A stretch of 64,000 bases of DNA from the NCBI GenBank assembly GCA_016718825.1, contig JADKCL010000013.1, forward strand, positions 62,001 to 126,000. Direction: 5' to 3'. Positions 46,235 through 55,380 of the stretch are shown in pieces; within the stretch, counting starts at the first letter, position 1; every line of letters begins with the position of its first letter. This DNA comes from Bacteroidota bacterium (GTDB lineage: Bacteria > Bacteroidota > Bacteroidia > J057 > JADKCL01). The notes below the pieces were generated by a model. The model was given only the letters and a program-made list of their open reading frames with translations, was not told the origin of the DNA and did not search any database. The position numbers were made by a program, and so were the translations under genes.

Positions 46235-49200
46235 CAATATTCCCTTTTTGATGCTTCCCTTGCGCATTGAAACGCGGTTCATGGAGGGTGGTAAAGGCAA
46301 AGAACTCTGGGTACGTGCTTATCCAGACGATATCGCGGTTCATACGCATGAAAAAACGCTCACGAGTGCCGAAGTGATTCAGGGCCGCATCTACTGGAAA
46401 GCGTTGTTTGGGGCGATTAAGGCAGGAGGAGCTGGTGCAGAAGATTCGAAAAAAGCGGCTTGGAAGGTCATGGTTGATCGGTTTGGCGCAGCGCGATGTG
46501 CTTGGATTGCCAATGAAACCAAACCGCTCAATTGGACGGAGGATTTTACTGGGAAACCGAATGCCGATGATTTGAAATTCCCGGAAATGGATTTGGACAA
46601 GCCCAATTCCTGGAGTCGCGCACCGCGCACACATATGTTGCCCGATAAGCTTGTCGTGATGCTATATGAAGGCACCAAAATGGTCAAGGAAGTCGTCGGC
46701 AGGCCGATTCCCGACGAATTGTTCCTCGGACCTGACCCGTTGGAAGCTGATGGCGGATTTGTGACGGAAGACAACAAATTGCTTTACGGTGACAGCTTTA
46801 ACTGGACATCCAATTTTGAAAAGGCTGTCGCGCAAGGAATGGGTTTTCGGATTCCGATCACGAATCTGCAAGCAACGCAAGGCTTTGACAAGGTGCTTGT
46901 GATGGGCCTTTTGCTTTCGGCGGATGAAACGCAAAGCCAAAAGCAGGTCGAGGAATTGATTGACAATCACCATTATGCAGCCAAAGGATTCAGCCTCGTA
47001 GGTCAAGGTACGCCGACCAACAATACCGATGAGGCCATGGCTGGCTTTTCATCTGCCGACCCTTTTGCCAGCATCAGCTACTTTGTCGAAACCGGGCAAC
47101 CCTTGTTTGATCCCGATTTGCTGCGCAATCCCGATTGTGATGGAAAGCTGCTTGCTGATGCCTTGGGAATCGACTATGCACCGCTGCAATACGTTGCAAA
47201 TGCAGAGAAACGTGATGTCAGGGAAGCCGTGGACATGAATGCCGCTTTGTATGCGGGCACGTTGGGCTACTATTTCAAGGGCATGCTCAACAAAGTAGTG
47301 CGGACTGCGACTTTGGACCAATTGCGCGACTTTTTTGTCGAACACGTGACTGGGAGAGGCCCTTTACCTGCCATTCGGGTTGGGGAAACAGCCGTATGGT
47401 GTTTTGCTGACGAGCGATTTCAGCCAATGGAGCTTCCCCAGACCACAAAACCAACCCCTTCAACCGCATTTCAGGAAAATTTGTTCCAAATCATCCGCTA
47501 TTACCATGGCGTTTGGGAAGGTTTGCTACCTAAAGTCAGTTATGTTGGTAAGCCCAATGCCGCCGTTGATGAAGTTTTGATGAATGTCATGGGCCTGCAT
47601 CCTGGCTCCGTCGAATTTTATCAACGTATTGCCTACAGTACAGATTACCTTCAGAATCTCAGCAACTTTCAATTTGGCGGAAAGTACTACGAGGACATGA
47701 AGAAGAGCTTCACCTCAAAGGCCAATCTCCTCAATTTCTTTCAGGATCAGGGCCTTGATGTTGGCAACGTTCCGGGTGGATGGACGATTCCGCAGCTTCT
47801 ACGGCTTGTATTTCAACATTATCATAGCACCCTCGATGCGGCCAATCTTGTAGAGGCATTCCCGCTTTCAGAAAAGAGAGGTTTGCACCGGATGCATACC
47901 ACCGGCAATGACCAACGCAATTACATCCAATGGCTAGCCGAAGTCGATTCGGTGGACGACCTCGAAACGCATGGAACAAGGGTGACGCGGCAATCCCATC
48001 CGACGTCGTTGCTTTACCTGATGATGCGGCGTTCGTTGTTGCTGCAACTCCATGACACCACCGTTCGTTGGTTTGCCAAAGGTGATATTTCCTTGGAAGA
48101 CACCCTTTTGCCGCGCAATTTCCACAATGTGCGTGCCGATGGCGACCTCAGCCGCTGGGAAGTGTTGCGCGGCAACGTTGGCATTGCGCAGCCCAACCAC
48201 GTCCAACAAGCCAAACCAGCTGCCGAATTGCTGTTGACCAATTTTTTGGATCCGGAGGAGTCTCAATTCCTCAGCGAAATGCGTACTGCAATGGGGAAGC
48301 TTGCCGGTGTTGACACAGCAAGTCTGGAACGGCTTTTCACGGACCATTTGGATACTTGTACCTACCGACTCGATGCCTGGGAAACAGGATTGTTTGACCA
48401 TCGACTCAAGCAAATGCGCGGTACGGTGCCGGGTGCGAATGGTCGCCAAAAGGGGTTGTACCTTGGTGCTTTTGGCTGGGTTGAGAATCTGAAGCCATCG
48501 GCAAAACAAAAAGTCGTTGCGGATGCCGTTCACCAGAAGTTGCAGCCCAAACACGGTGCTTCTCTCGTGGAATACAGCGACAACGGTGGATTTGTGCATG
48601 CACCTTCCTTGGCACAGGCGTCTGCAGCGGCTGTGTTGAGGGCAGGCTATATGAGTCACGCCACGCCTGCCGAACCGGAAACGATGGCGGTCAATCTCAG
48701 TTCTGACCGGGTGCGACGCGCCCTCTTCATTTTGCAAGGCATCCGCAATGGGCAACGTTTGGAGGCTCTACTCGGCTATCAGTTTGAACGAGGCCTGCAC
48801 GACCGCGCATCCGCTGATGATGGACCGAAGGAACTCAATGCCTATATCTACGATTTCAGGGATGCCTACCCGATTTCAAGCCACTTGCTGATGCAACAAG
48901 GCTCCAACGTGGCGGTCGATCAAATCCCTGCCAATGAGGTCGTCAATGGAGTTTTGTTGGCGGATAAAACGGGCGGATTTCCATTTGGTGCCAAAGGGAA
49001 TGTGCTGTCGGCAAGCGCCGCCGCAAAGGCAGCGATCGTTGCCGAGCATGATCTGCTTGCAGATACCCTCGACGCCGTCAAGGATTTGATGCTCAGCGAA
49101 ACGGTCTATCAGCTCGTACAGGGCAACTTCGAGCGCACTTCTGCCCTTGTCAATGCTTTGAAGGATTCCAAGATTCCACCGGAAATTGACATCATCAATA

Positions 49201-50993
49201 CGCCGCGCGGAACGCAATTCGCCTTCACGAACCGCGTCACCATCCACTTTGAAAACTTGGATCCGGCCCTCGATAGCAGCAATCCTTGGTTGCCGGTGCC
49301 CATGAGTCCACGTGCCAACATGGAACCCGGCCTCAACAAATGGCTCGGAACCCTACTCGGCGACCCCAAACAGATTTGGATCAAAGCCACGGCGATGGAT
49401 GCCAAAGGCAATGTCGGCTTGGAATCGCTTCTCAGTTTGGATCAGTTGCGTGTGCAACCACTTGATTTGCTGTATATTCTGAATGAGGAATTGAATACCG
49501 GCGCCGATCAATCCAGCGGGGAGAGCCGTACTGCAGCCTCCGAATTGGAAAGCCGCTACGCCTTTTTGTTCCGCAATTTGAATGGACTTGGAGACGACCA
49601 AAAGATTCAACTGCAATTTCTGGAGCCTGCCGCAAGCCGCACTTTGGGCAGTTTGTTGCCGATGCTGCGTATGCTCAAAGGCATGATCACGGATGCGCGG
49701 GCCGTTAATGCGGAAGATTACAGTCCACCTTCCAAGGTGAGCCTCGGAGATCCCAACAACAGGAAAGGCTATGCCAAAGATCAATTGGCGACCAAGGCCC
49801 AAGGTGCCATCGTTCTAGCTACCACATTGCTTTCAGAAATCAACGCATTGGCGATCCAAGCCGAAATCGTGGACAAAAACGGCCTGTCGACCACGTACTT
49901 TAATTTGGGAGATATTTTTGAGGGGCTGAATGAGGCCAAATTGGATTTCGGGCGCATCACGTGGACCTTTGACTTGGCCAACGCCGTTGCCTTGCAACAA
50001 TTGTTGATTGCCGCTGCCAATTTGGGCCTCAAGGAGGCGTGGCCTCAAGTCTCCGGCGCCGGACTTGATCCGCAGAAGCTTTCCCTGCTCAATCTCGGAA
50101 TGGCAGTGGCAGCGCATTTGGCGCGTGCCATCCAACGTGCGACGCAATTGAAAAGCGCCGCGAATGCAGCCACGACCGTCGATGCAGCCGTCAGCGGTCT
50201 GGTCGATGCGATTAGAGCCATTCATGGCGATGCATTCGTGGTGATTCCGCAGTTTTTCTTCGCCAACGAAGCCGATATTCTCAGTTCCCACAATGACCGG
50301 CCGCAGTTGTTGAAATTTGCTCGGAATACCCTGAAAATGGACTTTCCCGCAGATGAATGGATGCAAACCGTGGCGCAAGTCCGGCCTAAATTGCGTCGTT
50401 GGGAGTACATTCGTTTGCTCCATGAAACGGAAATGGGGGGCACATTGGAGCTCAATCCAGTTCAATTGCCTTACCGCGCCCTCGACAATTGGCTCGCTGT
50501 CGAATTTCCCGCGATGGACGAAACCGACCCGACAAAGCCATTCACGATCATGCACGATACGATTGCAGCGACCATTCACGGAGCGGCGGCATTCCAGCCC
50601 GGAGCCCGTCAGTCGGGCCTTTTGATCGACGATTGGACGGAAATGATTCCGGTGGAGGAAGAATTGACGGGAATTTCCTTCCACTACAATCAGCCAAATG
50701 CGACCCCACCGCAGACGCTCCTACTTGCCGTGCCGCCTGTGATGACTGGAAACTGGTCTTGGGATGCCCTCGTAGGTATCCTAAACGATACCCTTCACCG
50801 TGCAAAGCTGCGTGCTGTCGAACCGGCGTTGCTCGATGCGCATGCAAAGGGCCCTGAAACGGGGATTCTGCTTCCAGCGATTTTGTCTGAATTTACCGAG
50901 TTTGACTTGGACATTTCACTGGATATGCGGACCAACCTCAGCTACTTTGCAAATCTGATTCCGATGCAAATCATTTCACTCAACAACGGTTGA
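46194..50993 (+). CDS. giant cassette protein (1,600 aa part following the coiled coil)
   Basis: Huge soluble protein, the largest of the cassette and not recognised as a known family. The first diagnostic block is ADLHPRPLVEDLSDNIPFLM, then LPLRIETRFMEGG and WVRAYPDDIAVHTHEKTLTS; I recall similar openings in uncharacterised giant proteins of other phyla but cannot verify this. No signal peptide or membrane helix is evident. Repetitive helical regions occur from about 49000 on (AAAKAAIVAEHDLLADTLDA; ALAIQAEIVDKNGLSTTYF). The coordinate given is the point where coding enters this frame; the first ATG in frame is at 46251. It ends 21 bases before the 581-aa gene. Confidence 0.75.
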   Translation, partial: ADLHPRPLVEDLSDNIPFLMLPLRIETRFMEGGKGKELWVRAYPDDIAVHTHEKTLTSAEVIQGRIYWKALFGAIKAGGAGAEDSKKAAWKVMVDRFGAARCAWIANETKPLNWTEDFTGKPNADDLKFPEMDLDKPNSWSRAPRTHMLPDKLVVMLYEGTKMVKEVVGRPIPDELFLGPDPLEADGGFVTEDNKLLYGDSFNWTSNFEKAVAQGMGFRIPITNLQATQGFDKVLVMGLLLSADETQSQKQVEELIDNHHYAAKGFSLVGQGTPTNNTDEAMAGFSSADPFASISYFVETGQPLFDPDLLRNPDCDGKLLADALGIDYAPLQYVANAEKRDVREAVDMNAALYAGTLGYYFKGMLNKVVRTATLDQLRDFFVEHVTGRGPLPAIRVGETAVWCFADERFQPMELPQTTKPTPSTAFQENLFQIIRYYHGVWEGLLPKVSYVGKPNAAVDEVLMNVMGLHPGSVEFYQRIAYSTDYLQNLSNFQFGGKYYEDMKKSFTSKANLLNFFQDQGLDVGNVPGGWTIPQLLRLVFQHYHSTLDAANLVEAFPLSEKRGLHRMHTTGNDQRNYIQWLAEVDSVDDLETHGTRVTRQSHPTSLLYLMMRRSLLLQLHDTTVRWFAKGDISLEDTLLPRNFHNVRADGDLSRWEVLRGNVGIAQPNHVQQAKPAAELLLTNFLDPEESQFLSEMRTAMGKLAGVDTASLERLFTDHLDTCTYRLDAWETGLFDHRLKQMRGTVPGANGRQKGLYLGAFGWVENLKPSAKQKVVADAVHQKLQPKHGASLVEYSDNGGFVHAPSLAQASAAAVLRAGYMSHATPAEPETMAVNLSSDRVRRALFILQGIRNGQRLEALLGYQFERGLHDRASADDGPKELNAYIYDFRDAYPISSHLLMQQGSNVAVDQIPANEVVNGVLLADKTGGFPFGAKGNVLSASAAAKAAIVAEHDLLADTLDAVKDLMLSETVYQLVQGNFERTSALVNALKDSKIPPEIDIINTPRGTQFAFTNRVTIHFENLDPALDSSNPWLPVPMSPRANMEPGLNKWLGTLLGDPKQIWIKATAMDAKGNVGLESLLSLDQLRVQPLDLLYILNEELNTGADQSSGESRTAASELESRYAFLFRNLNGLGDDQKIQLQFLEPAASRTLGSLLPMLRMLKGMITDARAVNAEDYSPPSKVSLGDPNNRKGYAKDQLATKAQGAIVLATTLLSEINALAIQAEIVDKNGLSTTYFNLGDIFEGLNEAKLDFGRITWTFDLANAVALQQLLIAAANLGLKEAWPQVSGAGLDPQKLSLLNLGMAVAAHLARAIQRATQLKSAANAATTVDAAVSGLVDAIRAIHGDAFVVIPQFFFANEADILSSHNDRPQLLKFARNTLKMDFPADEWMQTVAQVRPKLRRWEYIRLLHETEMGGTLELNPVQLPYRALDNWLAVEFPAMDETDPTKPFTIMHDTIAATIHGAAAFQPGARQSGLLIDDWTEMIPVEEELTGISFHYNQPNATPPQTLLLAVPPVMTGNWSWDALVGILNDTLHRAKLRAVEPALLDAHAKGPETGILLPAILSEFTEFDLDISLDMRTNLSYFANLIPMQIISLNNG

Positions 50994-51014
50994 ACACGTT
51001 TTATTTGATTCGTT

Positions 51015-52760
51015 ATGCCGATTCCTTCCAACGCTAAAAAGTTCGCCATCAAGGCTTTTCGCAAGCCTTCGATCACGGGTTACAACCGCCTAGAGCCTTC
51101 TCCGCGCTCTGCTGATTTTGAACGAAGTCTGCAAGCCGAGATTCGGGATCCCCTGTGGATGCTCACCCGCCAATGGCAATTTGGTGAATTTCAAGGTGAA
51201 GATGCCGCTTCTCCAGTGACAGCGCAGATTTTGGCCGATCATGTGGCTATCAACCGCGTGCATTTCCCCGGAAACAAGCAATTTTCGTACGATCCATCTA
51301 TTCCGCTAGAAACCAAGGTGGAGCGCGAATCCGTGCCTGCAAGTCTTTTTCATGCCGTGCAATTGGGCCGCCATTTTCTGAAATTGATGCGTGCCAATGG
51401 TCTCGAGGGCCATTTGGGATTGTTAATTGCCAAGTTTCCATTTTCCTATGCCATCGATCCCAATGACACCGAGGGCCTTCAGCTTAAACGTGCAGTGGAA
51501 GGGAAATTGTTTGACGGCAGATCCGTTGAGAATGCAATTCGCACGATTTCGGGTCCTGGGAACGATTTGGGGGTTTGGTTGGCGAGCCAAGCTGTCAGTT
51601 TAGGCGACTTGACTAAATTTCAAACGATTGCGGATGCATTCATTGCTTGGATTAACCGCAGTTTCAGTCAGCCCGATTCCGCTGCCGATTCCGCATGGTT
51701 GCCTAGTCAGTTGGAATACCAATTTAAGGTTTCGGCTCAAGAAAATGGACGCGACCTGTTGACCCTGAACGCCGAACAATACCAAGAAGGCCATTTGGAT
51801 TGGTATTCATTCGACTTGACGCAGATTGCAAATATCAAAGGGACGGAGTCAGCACAGGTCAGCCAAAGCCTGACTTCCTTCATTCCGGCACCGATTTCCT
51901 TCAAGGGAATGCCCTATTCGCGGTATTGGATGATGGGGGACAGCCAAGTTGATTTCGGGAAAATCGACACTTCGGCTACGGGGTTGTTGCACCTGCTTCT
52001 AGCCGAATTCGGGTTGGTGTATTCCAACGATTGGTTCATGTTGCCTTATCCGTTGAAGACCAATACGGCCTGCGAAATTCAAGGAATGGTGCTCACGGAC
52101 GTATTTGGGCAGCATATTCTGATTCGCCCTGCTGGCCGTGGATCCGAATCCAATTGGCATCGCTGGTCCATGTTCCGGCAGACCGATCGCACGGGAGGAG
52201 CGGCCAATCACAATCTCTTTTACCTTGCGCCTGCGATCACGAAAGCCCTGGAAGGCGAACCACTTGAACAGGTCAATTTCTTGCGTGACGAAATGGCCAA
52301 TTTGGTCTGGGGAGTGGAAACCCGCGTGCCTTCGCAAGCGGGCATCGGCGTCAGTGGCAACGAAATTGCCCGTAAGAAGGACGAACCCGCGCCATTTGCC
52401 CCTGTTGGAGAGGCTAAGATCCGCTATTTGCTCGGAACGACTGTGCCCGAGAATTGGATTCCGTTCATTCCCGTGCATATGAATGGCAGCGACACGGAAA
52501 TCCAATTGCAACGTGCCAAAATGCCCAATTCAAAGGGGCCGATGGGTCGTTTGTTGCAAGAAGTTCCTGCACCGTATTACATTCAGGAAGAGGAAGTTCC
52601 ACGTTCGGGTGTGATTGTGGAACGCAGTTGGCAACGTGCACGTTGGTTGCGGGGAGCATCCTACCTTTGGATTGGCAGGTACAAGGAGGCAGGAAAAGGC
52701 GAAGGCTGGAGCAACCTGAAGTTTGACCAATTGGAAGACATTCCAGAAAAATCTGAATAG
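51015..52760 (+). CDS. conserved hypothetical cassette protein (QWQFGEFQGEDA motif)
   Basis: Protein of 581 aa, no signal peptide or membrane helix, function unknown. The N-terminus carries a striking conserved-looking block, NRLEPSPRSADFERSLQAEI, then RDPLWMLTRQWQFGEFQGED. Another block near residue 330-400 is SNDWFMLPYPLKTNTACEIQ, then GMVLTDVFGQHILIRP. The C-terminus has VIVERSWQRARWLRGASYLW. It is the last gene of the cassette, 21 bases after the giant gene, and converges with the outer-membrane protein gene with only 11 bases between stops. The Trp/Phe-rich blocks suggest a structural or binding surface; nothing enzymatic is evident. Confidence 0.75.
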   Translation: MPIPSNAKKFAIKAFRKPSITGYNRLEPSPRSADFERSLQAEIRDPLWMLTRQWQFGEFQGEDAASPVTAQILADHVAINRVHFPGNKQFSYDPSIPLETKVERESVPASLFHAVQLGRHFLKLMRANGLEGHLGLLIAKFPFSYAIDPNDTEGLQLKRAVEGKLFDGRSVENAIRTISGPGNDLGVWLASQAVSLGDLTKFQTIADAFIAWINRSFSQPDSAADSAWLPSQLEYQFKVSAQENGRDLLTLNAEQYQEGHLDWYSFDLTQIANIKGTESAQVSQSLTSFIPAPISFKGMPYSRYWMMGDSQVDFGKIDTSATGLLHLLLAEFGLVYSNDWFMLPYPLKTNTACEIQGMVLTDVFGQHILIRPAGRGSESNWHRWSMFRQTDRTGGAANHNLFYLAPAITKALEGEPLEQVNFLRDEMANLVWGVETRVPSQAGIGVSGNEIARKKDEPAPFAPVGEAKIRYLLGTTVPENWIPFIPVHMNGSDTEIQLQRAKMPNSKGPMGRLLQEVPAPYYIQEEEVPRSGVIVERSWQRARWLRGASYLWIGRYKEAGKGEGWSNLKFDQLEDIPEKSE

Positions 52761-52771
52761 AATTCCCCCCT

Positions 52772-53866
52772 TTAAAACGCCTCCCCAAAAGCCACATAAA
52801 ACCCGGTCGTGCCATTGCCCACGGCAAAGTCTAGCCGCAGGTTCACATTGTCTTTTTTGTCCATGAGGAAGCGGAGGCCGCCGCCGGTGGTGAATTTGAA
52901 GACTTCCATTTGGTACGGGTTGTTCCAATTCCAGACCTCGCCGGCACCTACAAAAGCGGTTAATCCAAATCGCCAGAAAAGGGGCATGCGGTATTCGGCT
53001 TGGAAGGCGAGCAGGTTTTGGTCGCGGTAACGGCCTTGGTAGTAGCCGCGCATTTCGCGGTCGCTGCCGACCAATCCGAGGAGCCGCAAGGGCGGTGTTC
53101 CGGTTTGGAGTAGGGTATAGCATTGAACGGCAAGTACATGGCGCGGGAAGGGGCGCAGATACTTGCGCAGATCCACCTCCGTGCGCGTGAAACCAAATTC
53201 GCTACCGACAAACCTGCCAAACCCCAACGAACTCAGAGAGAGGTAGATACCCTTTTTGGGATTCAGCGGATTGTCGCGTGTATCCAAGGAAAATGCGGGT
53301 CCGATACCCATCGAAAAGCCGCCATCATAGCCCGGAGGTTGTAGGGTTTCGATCGATCCTCCCGAATCAGGCACGACTTTGAAGACATTTTGCATTTTCA
53401 GGCGCATGCCCAGGTACATGTTGTTGCGAATACTTCGTAGCCCCCGAGCCTCCACCTCAAGCCGCGTCATGTCCACGCGCTCGACAGCTGTCTTGGGCAT
53501 CGCCGCCCCGATTCCCCAATAATTCTCCGGAAACTTGCGAAAACCCACCAATCCGTCGAATGCCAGCTTGTTTTTGCGGGTAAACAGGTTCCATCCGACC
53601 TCCGTGATCAGCTGTTTGTTGAGCGTATAGCTGACCTCCGCCTTGGCACTCGACAACCTTGTGAGCGAATCATCCTGCCAGAATCGGAGCGTAAACAAGG
53701 CCACGGCCCCAAAATACAGCCGCGTTTCGGGGGCGAATCCAATCGTCGGAACAGGCAGCACCCCGATTTTGCGCACTTTTTTTGCAGGCACCGCAAGCGA
53801 GTCCGTCTGTGCGGCCGCAGACATGGACAACAGGATCAGCAGCAGGAAGGAAATGCTTCGAATCAT
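52772..53866 (-). CDS. POTRA-less Omp85/BamA-TamA family outer membrane barrel
   Basis: Outer-membrane protein of 364 aa. ATG 53866 opens a signal peptide (MIRSISFLLLILLSMSAAAQ). The rest is a 16-strand-type surface-antigen barrel: VLPVPTIGFAPETRLYFGAV at the start, GPAFSLDTRDNPLNPKKGIY (conserved Omp85 block), GSDREMRGYYQGRYRDQNLL (the RGY-type loop 6 motif) and a C-terminal GTTGFYVAFGEAF ending in Phe. There is no room for POTRA domains between signal peptide and barrel, so it belongs to the Omp85 forms without N-terminal domains that are known in Bacteroidota. Its first codons are contained in the direct repeat at 53850-54046. Confidence 0.88.
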   Translation of the reverse strand: MIRSISFLLLILLSMSAAAQTDSLAVPAKKVRKIGVLPVPTIGFAPETRLYFGAVALFTLRFWQDDSLTRLSSAKAEVSYTLNKQLITEVGWNLFTRKNKLAFDGLVGFRKFPENYWGIGAAMPKTAVERVDMTRLEVEARGLRSIRNNMYLGMRLKMQNVFKVVPDSGGSIETLQPPGYDGGFSMGIGPAFSLDTRDNPLNPKKGIYLSLSSLGFGRFVGSEFGFTRTEVDLRKYLRPFPRHVLAVQCYTLLQTGTPPLRLLGLVGSDREMRGYYQGRYRDQNLLAFQAEYRMPLFWRFGLTAFVGAGEVWNWNNPYQMEVFKFTTGGGLRFLMDKKDNVNLRLDFAVGNGTTGFYVAFGEAF

Positions 53867-53880
53867 ACAGCAAGATAACA

Positions 53881-53909
53881 CGCTTGCCGCAGCAAAACCA
53901 CGGCAAGCG
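53881..53909 (-). terminator. terminator-like hairpin (copy A)
   Basis: CGCTTGCCG and CGGCAAGCG form a perfect 9-bp stem with an 11-base loop, duplicated at 55216-55244. It lacks a strong T-run on either strand. Confidence 0.6.
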
Positions 53910-53924
53910 TTTCATCATTCGAAT

Positions 53925-54046
53925 TTACATCTGCTCATAATTGACCTTGAACTTGGGCCCGGCATTCAAACCGTCGTTCAAGCCCGTTGGCGTTTGCATC
54001 AGCTCGACGGCCTGCAATCCCATGCTATACATGGCGCCGATGGCGG
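53925..54046 (-). pseudogene. C-terminal fragment of the VioB-like ferritin protein
   Basis: The last 40 codons of the gene at 55259-58027, with the same stop and the same end GLNAGPKFKVNYEQM, are repeated here without the rest of the gene. It is a remnant produced by the duplication that accompanied insertion of the gene at 54173-55150; beyond 54046 similarity ends abruptly. Confidence 0.9.
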
Positions 54047-54172
54047 CTCGAGGTATATTCGCTGTCTTCTGCGGGGGATGAGTGCGCATGATGTTACTTC
54101 GCCCCGCGCTTGAATCACTTGGTTTGTAGGCGCTCATGTTCAAACACCTTCTTGGCTATGAAGTATTGATTA

Positions 54173-55150
54173 TTAGTTGAAAATGTTAAAGGTAATGTAA
54201 ATCGCCAAGTCTTTTGGCTCGATCTTCAGGCGATGGTGCAGTTTTTGATTCACTGTATCGACGTGCGAATAATGCCCATAACTGCTTGCCCATCCTAGGC
54301 AATAGTCGATCCTTGGTGCATCTGGAAATAAAGGATTCGCTTTGTCATCAAACTTGGTGCTCATATATTCACAAACATAATGCTCTTCAAAAGGGGCGCC
54401 TTCGTAGAAATCGCCATTGTCATCCTCCATTTCTGCAAATCGAAAGCGATCTTTGTTAAAGATGTCGCCTTTAATGATGAAGTAGTCATTCCAAATGGGC
54501 CACGGTCTGCGAGGCTCCAACGAATTGGCCGGATAGTAGGCTTGCAAAAGCGTATAAACGGTATCAAAAAGCGCCCAAACAAAATTACTATCGGGGGAAA
54601 ATTTGGGATGGTTGGTGTCCAACAAATGGGGATCCAAAATCGGATCTTCAAAGAACAGTTTAGCTATTGTTAGGTTCAGCCCAAGCTGCCCTTCCGGAAA
54701 TTCATAGGGTGGGTACTTCGAGAACTCATATACAATTGCTAAGTGAGGAATGGAATCATTTGTTTCTTTGCGGACATAGATCTCATATTTATATTGATTG
54801 CTGAAGTTGGCGTATCCACCATACTCGCTGGTATAATTCTTTAAAGTGTCGGCAGCCTCAAATGCTGTTTGATTAAAGGCCTTGGCGATGTGTCCAAGCA
54901 CCAAATCGATGCGCCTGCTTCCGAGGCTGTCCTCAAAAGCTTGTACCTCTTTTGTCGACCGACATGAAACGCATAGTGGGATTTTGAGTTCTGAAAGGCT
55001 TTTGAAACGTTGCGTACTTTCCAACGTTTCGATTTTGGGAGTCTGCTTGCATGCAAAAAACATGCTGGTAATCGCTGCCATTATCGGCCAAAGGATGGTG
55101 TTGAATGCTTTCCAAATGATAGTCAAGCCTGCAAATGGCCTCTCGGTCAT
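54173..55150 (-). CDS. hypothetical lipoprotein-like protein, inserted cargo gene
   Basis: Protein of about 325 aa, not recognised. The N-terminal hydrophobic stretch (IIWKAFNTILWPIMAAITSM) ends FFAC, a plausible lipobox, so it may be a lipoprotein. The mature part is rich in Tyr, Phe, Asp and Asn, contains CVSC near residue 65 and ends in DLAIYITFNIFN. Start choice is uncertain: ATG 55150 or 55168; a longer frame would run into the repeat. The gene and its flanks (54047-55184) are more AT-rich than the surroundings and are bracketed by the 197-base direct repeats, which indicates that it was added to the operon later. Confidence 0.7.
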   Translation of the reverse strand: MTERPFAGLTIIWKAFNTILWPIMAAITSMFFACKQTPKIETLESTQRFKSLSELKIPLCVSCRSTKEVQAFEDSLGSRRIDLVLGHIAKAFNQTAFEAADTLKNYTSEYGGYANFSNQYKYEIYVRKETNDSIPHLAIVYEFSKYPPYEFPEGQLGLNLTIAKLFFEDPILDPHLLDTNHPKFSPDSNFVWALFDTVYTLLQAYYPANSLEPRRPWPIWNDYFIIKGDIFNKDRFRFAEMEDDNGDFYEGAPFEEHYVCEYMSTKFDDKANPLFPDAPRIDYCLGWASSYGHYSHVDTVNQKLHHRLKIEPKDLAIYITFNIFN

Positions 55151-55184
55151 CTTTTTAGCTTTCCCCATTTGATTATGTTTCCAA

Positions 55185-55380
55185 GAAATGCTTCGAATCA
55201 TACCCCAAGATAACACGCTTGCCGCAGCAAAACCACGGCAAGCGTTTCTCATTCGAATTTACATCTGCTCATAATTGACCTTGAACTTGGGCCCGGCATT
55301 CAAACCGTCGTTCAAGCCCGTTGGCGTTTGCATCAGCTCGACGGCCTGCAATCCCATGCTGTACATGGCGCCGATGGAGG
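55185..55380. repeat. direct repeat copy B flanking an inserted gene
   Basis: The counterpart of 53850-54046. Here the VioB-like C-terminus belongs to the intact gene, while the six codons of the Omp85-type start are the orphan part. A former junction between the two genes has thus been duplicated on both sides of the insert. Confidence 0.95.
55216..55244 (-). terminator. terminator-like hairpin after the VioB-like gene (copy B)
   Basis: The same 9-bp stem as at 53881-53909, located 15 bases after the stop of the VioB-like gene. Confidence 0.6.

Larger units (their letters stand above)
53850..54046. repeat. direct repeat copy A flanking an inserted gene
   Basis: A 197-base segment about 97% identical to 55185-55380. 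It contains the first six codons of the Omp85-type gene, the terminator hairpin, and the last 40 codons of the VioB-like gene. Differences from copy B: two substitutions just after the Omp85 ATG region, one indel after the hairpin, and two substitutions near the far end. Confidence 0.95.

Noticed and set aside
36081..52760. Phage tail, type VI secretion or contractile injection cluster
   Set aside because: No sheath, tube, baseplate, ClpV-like ATPase, VgrG or spike protein could be recognised, so size and packing alone do not support this.
53850..55380. Insertion sequence or transposon
   Set aside because: The flanking repeats are direct, about 197 bases and made of host gene sequence; there are no terminal inverted repeats and no transposase.
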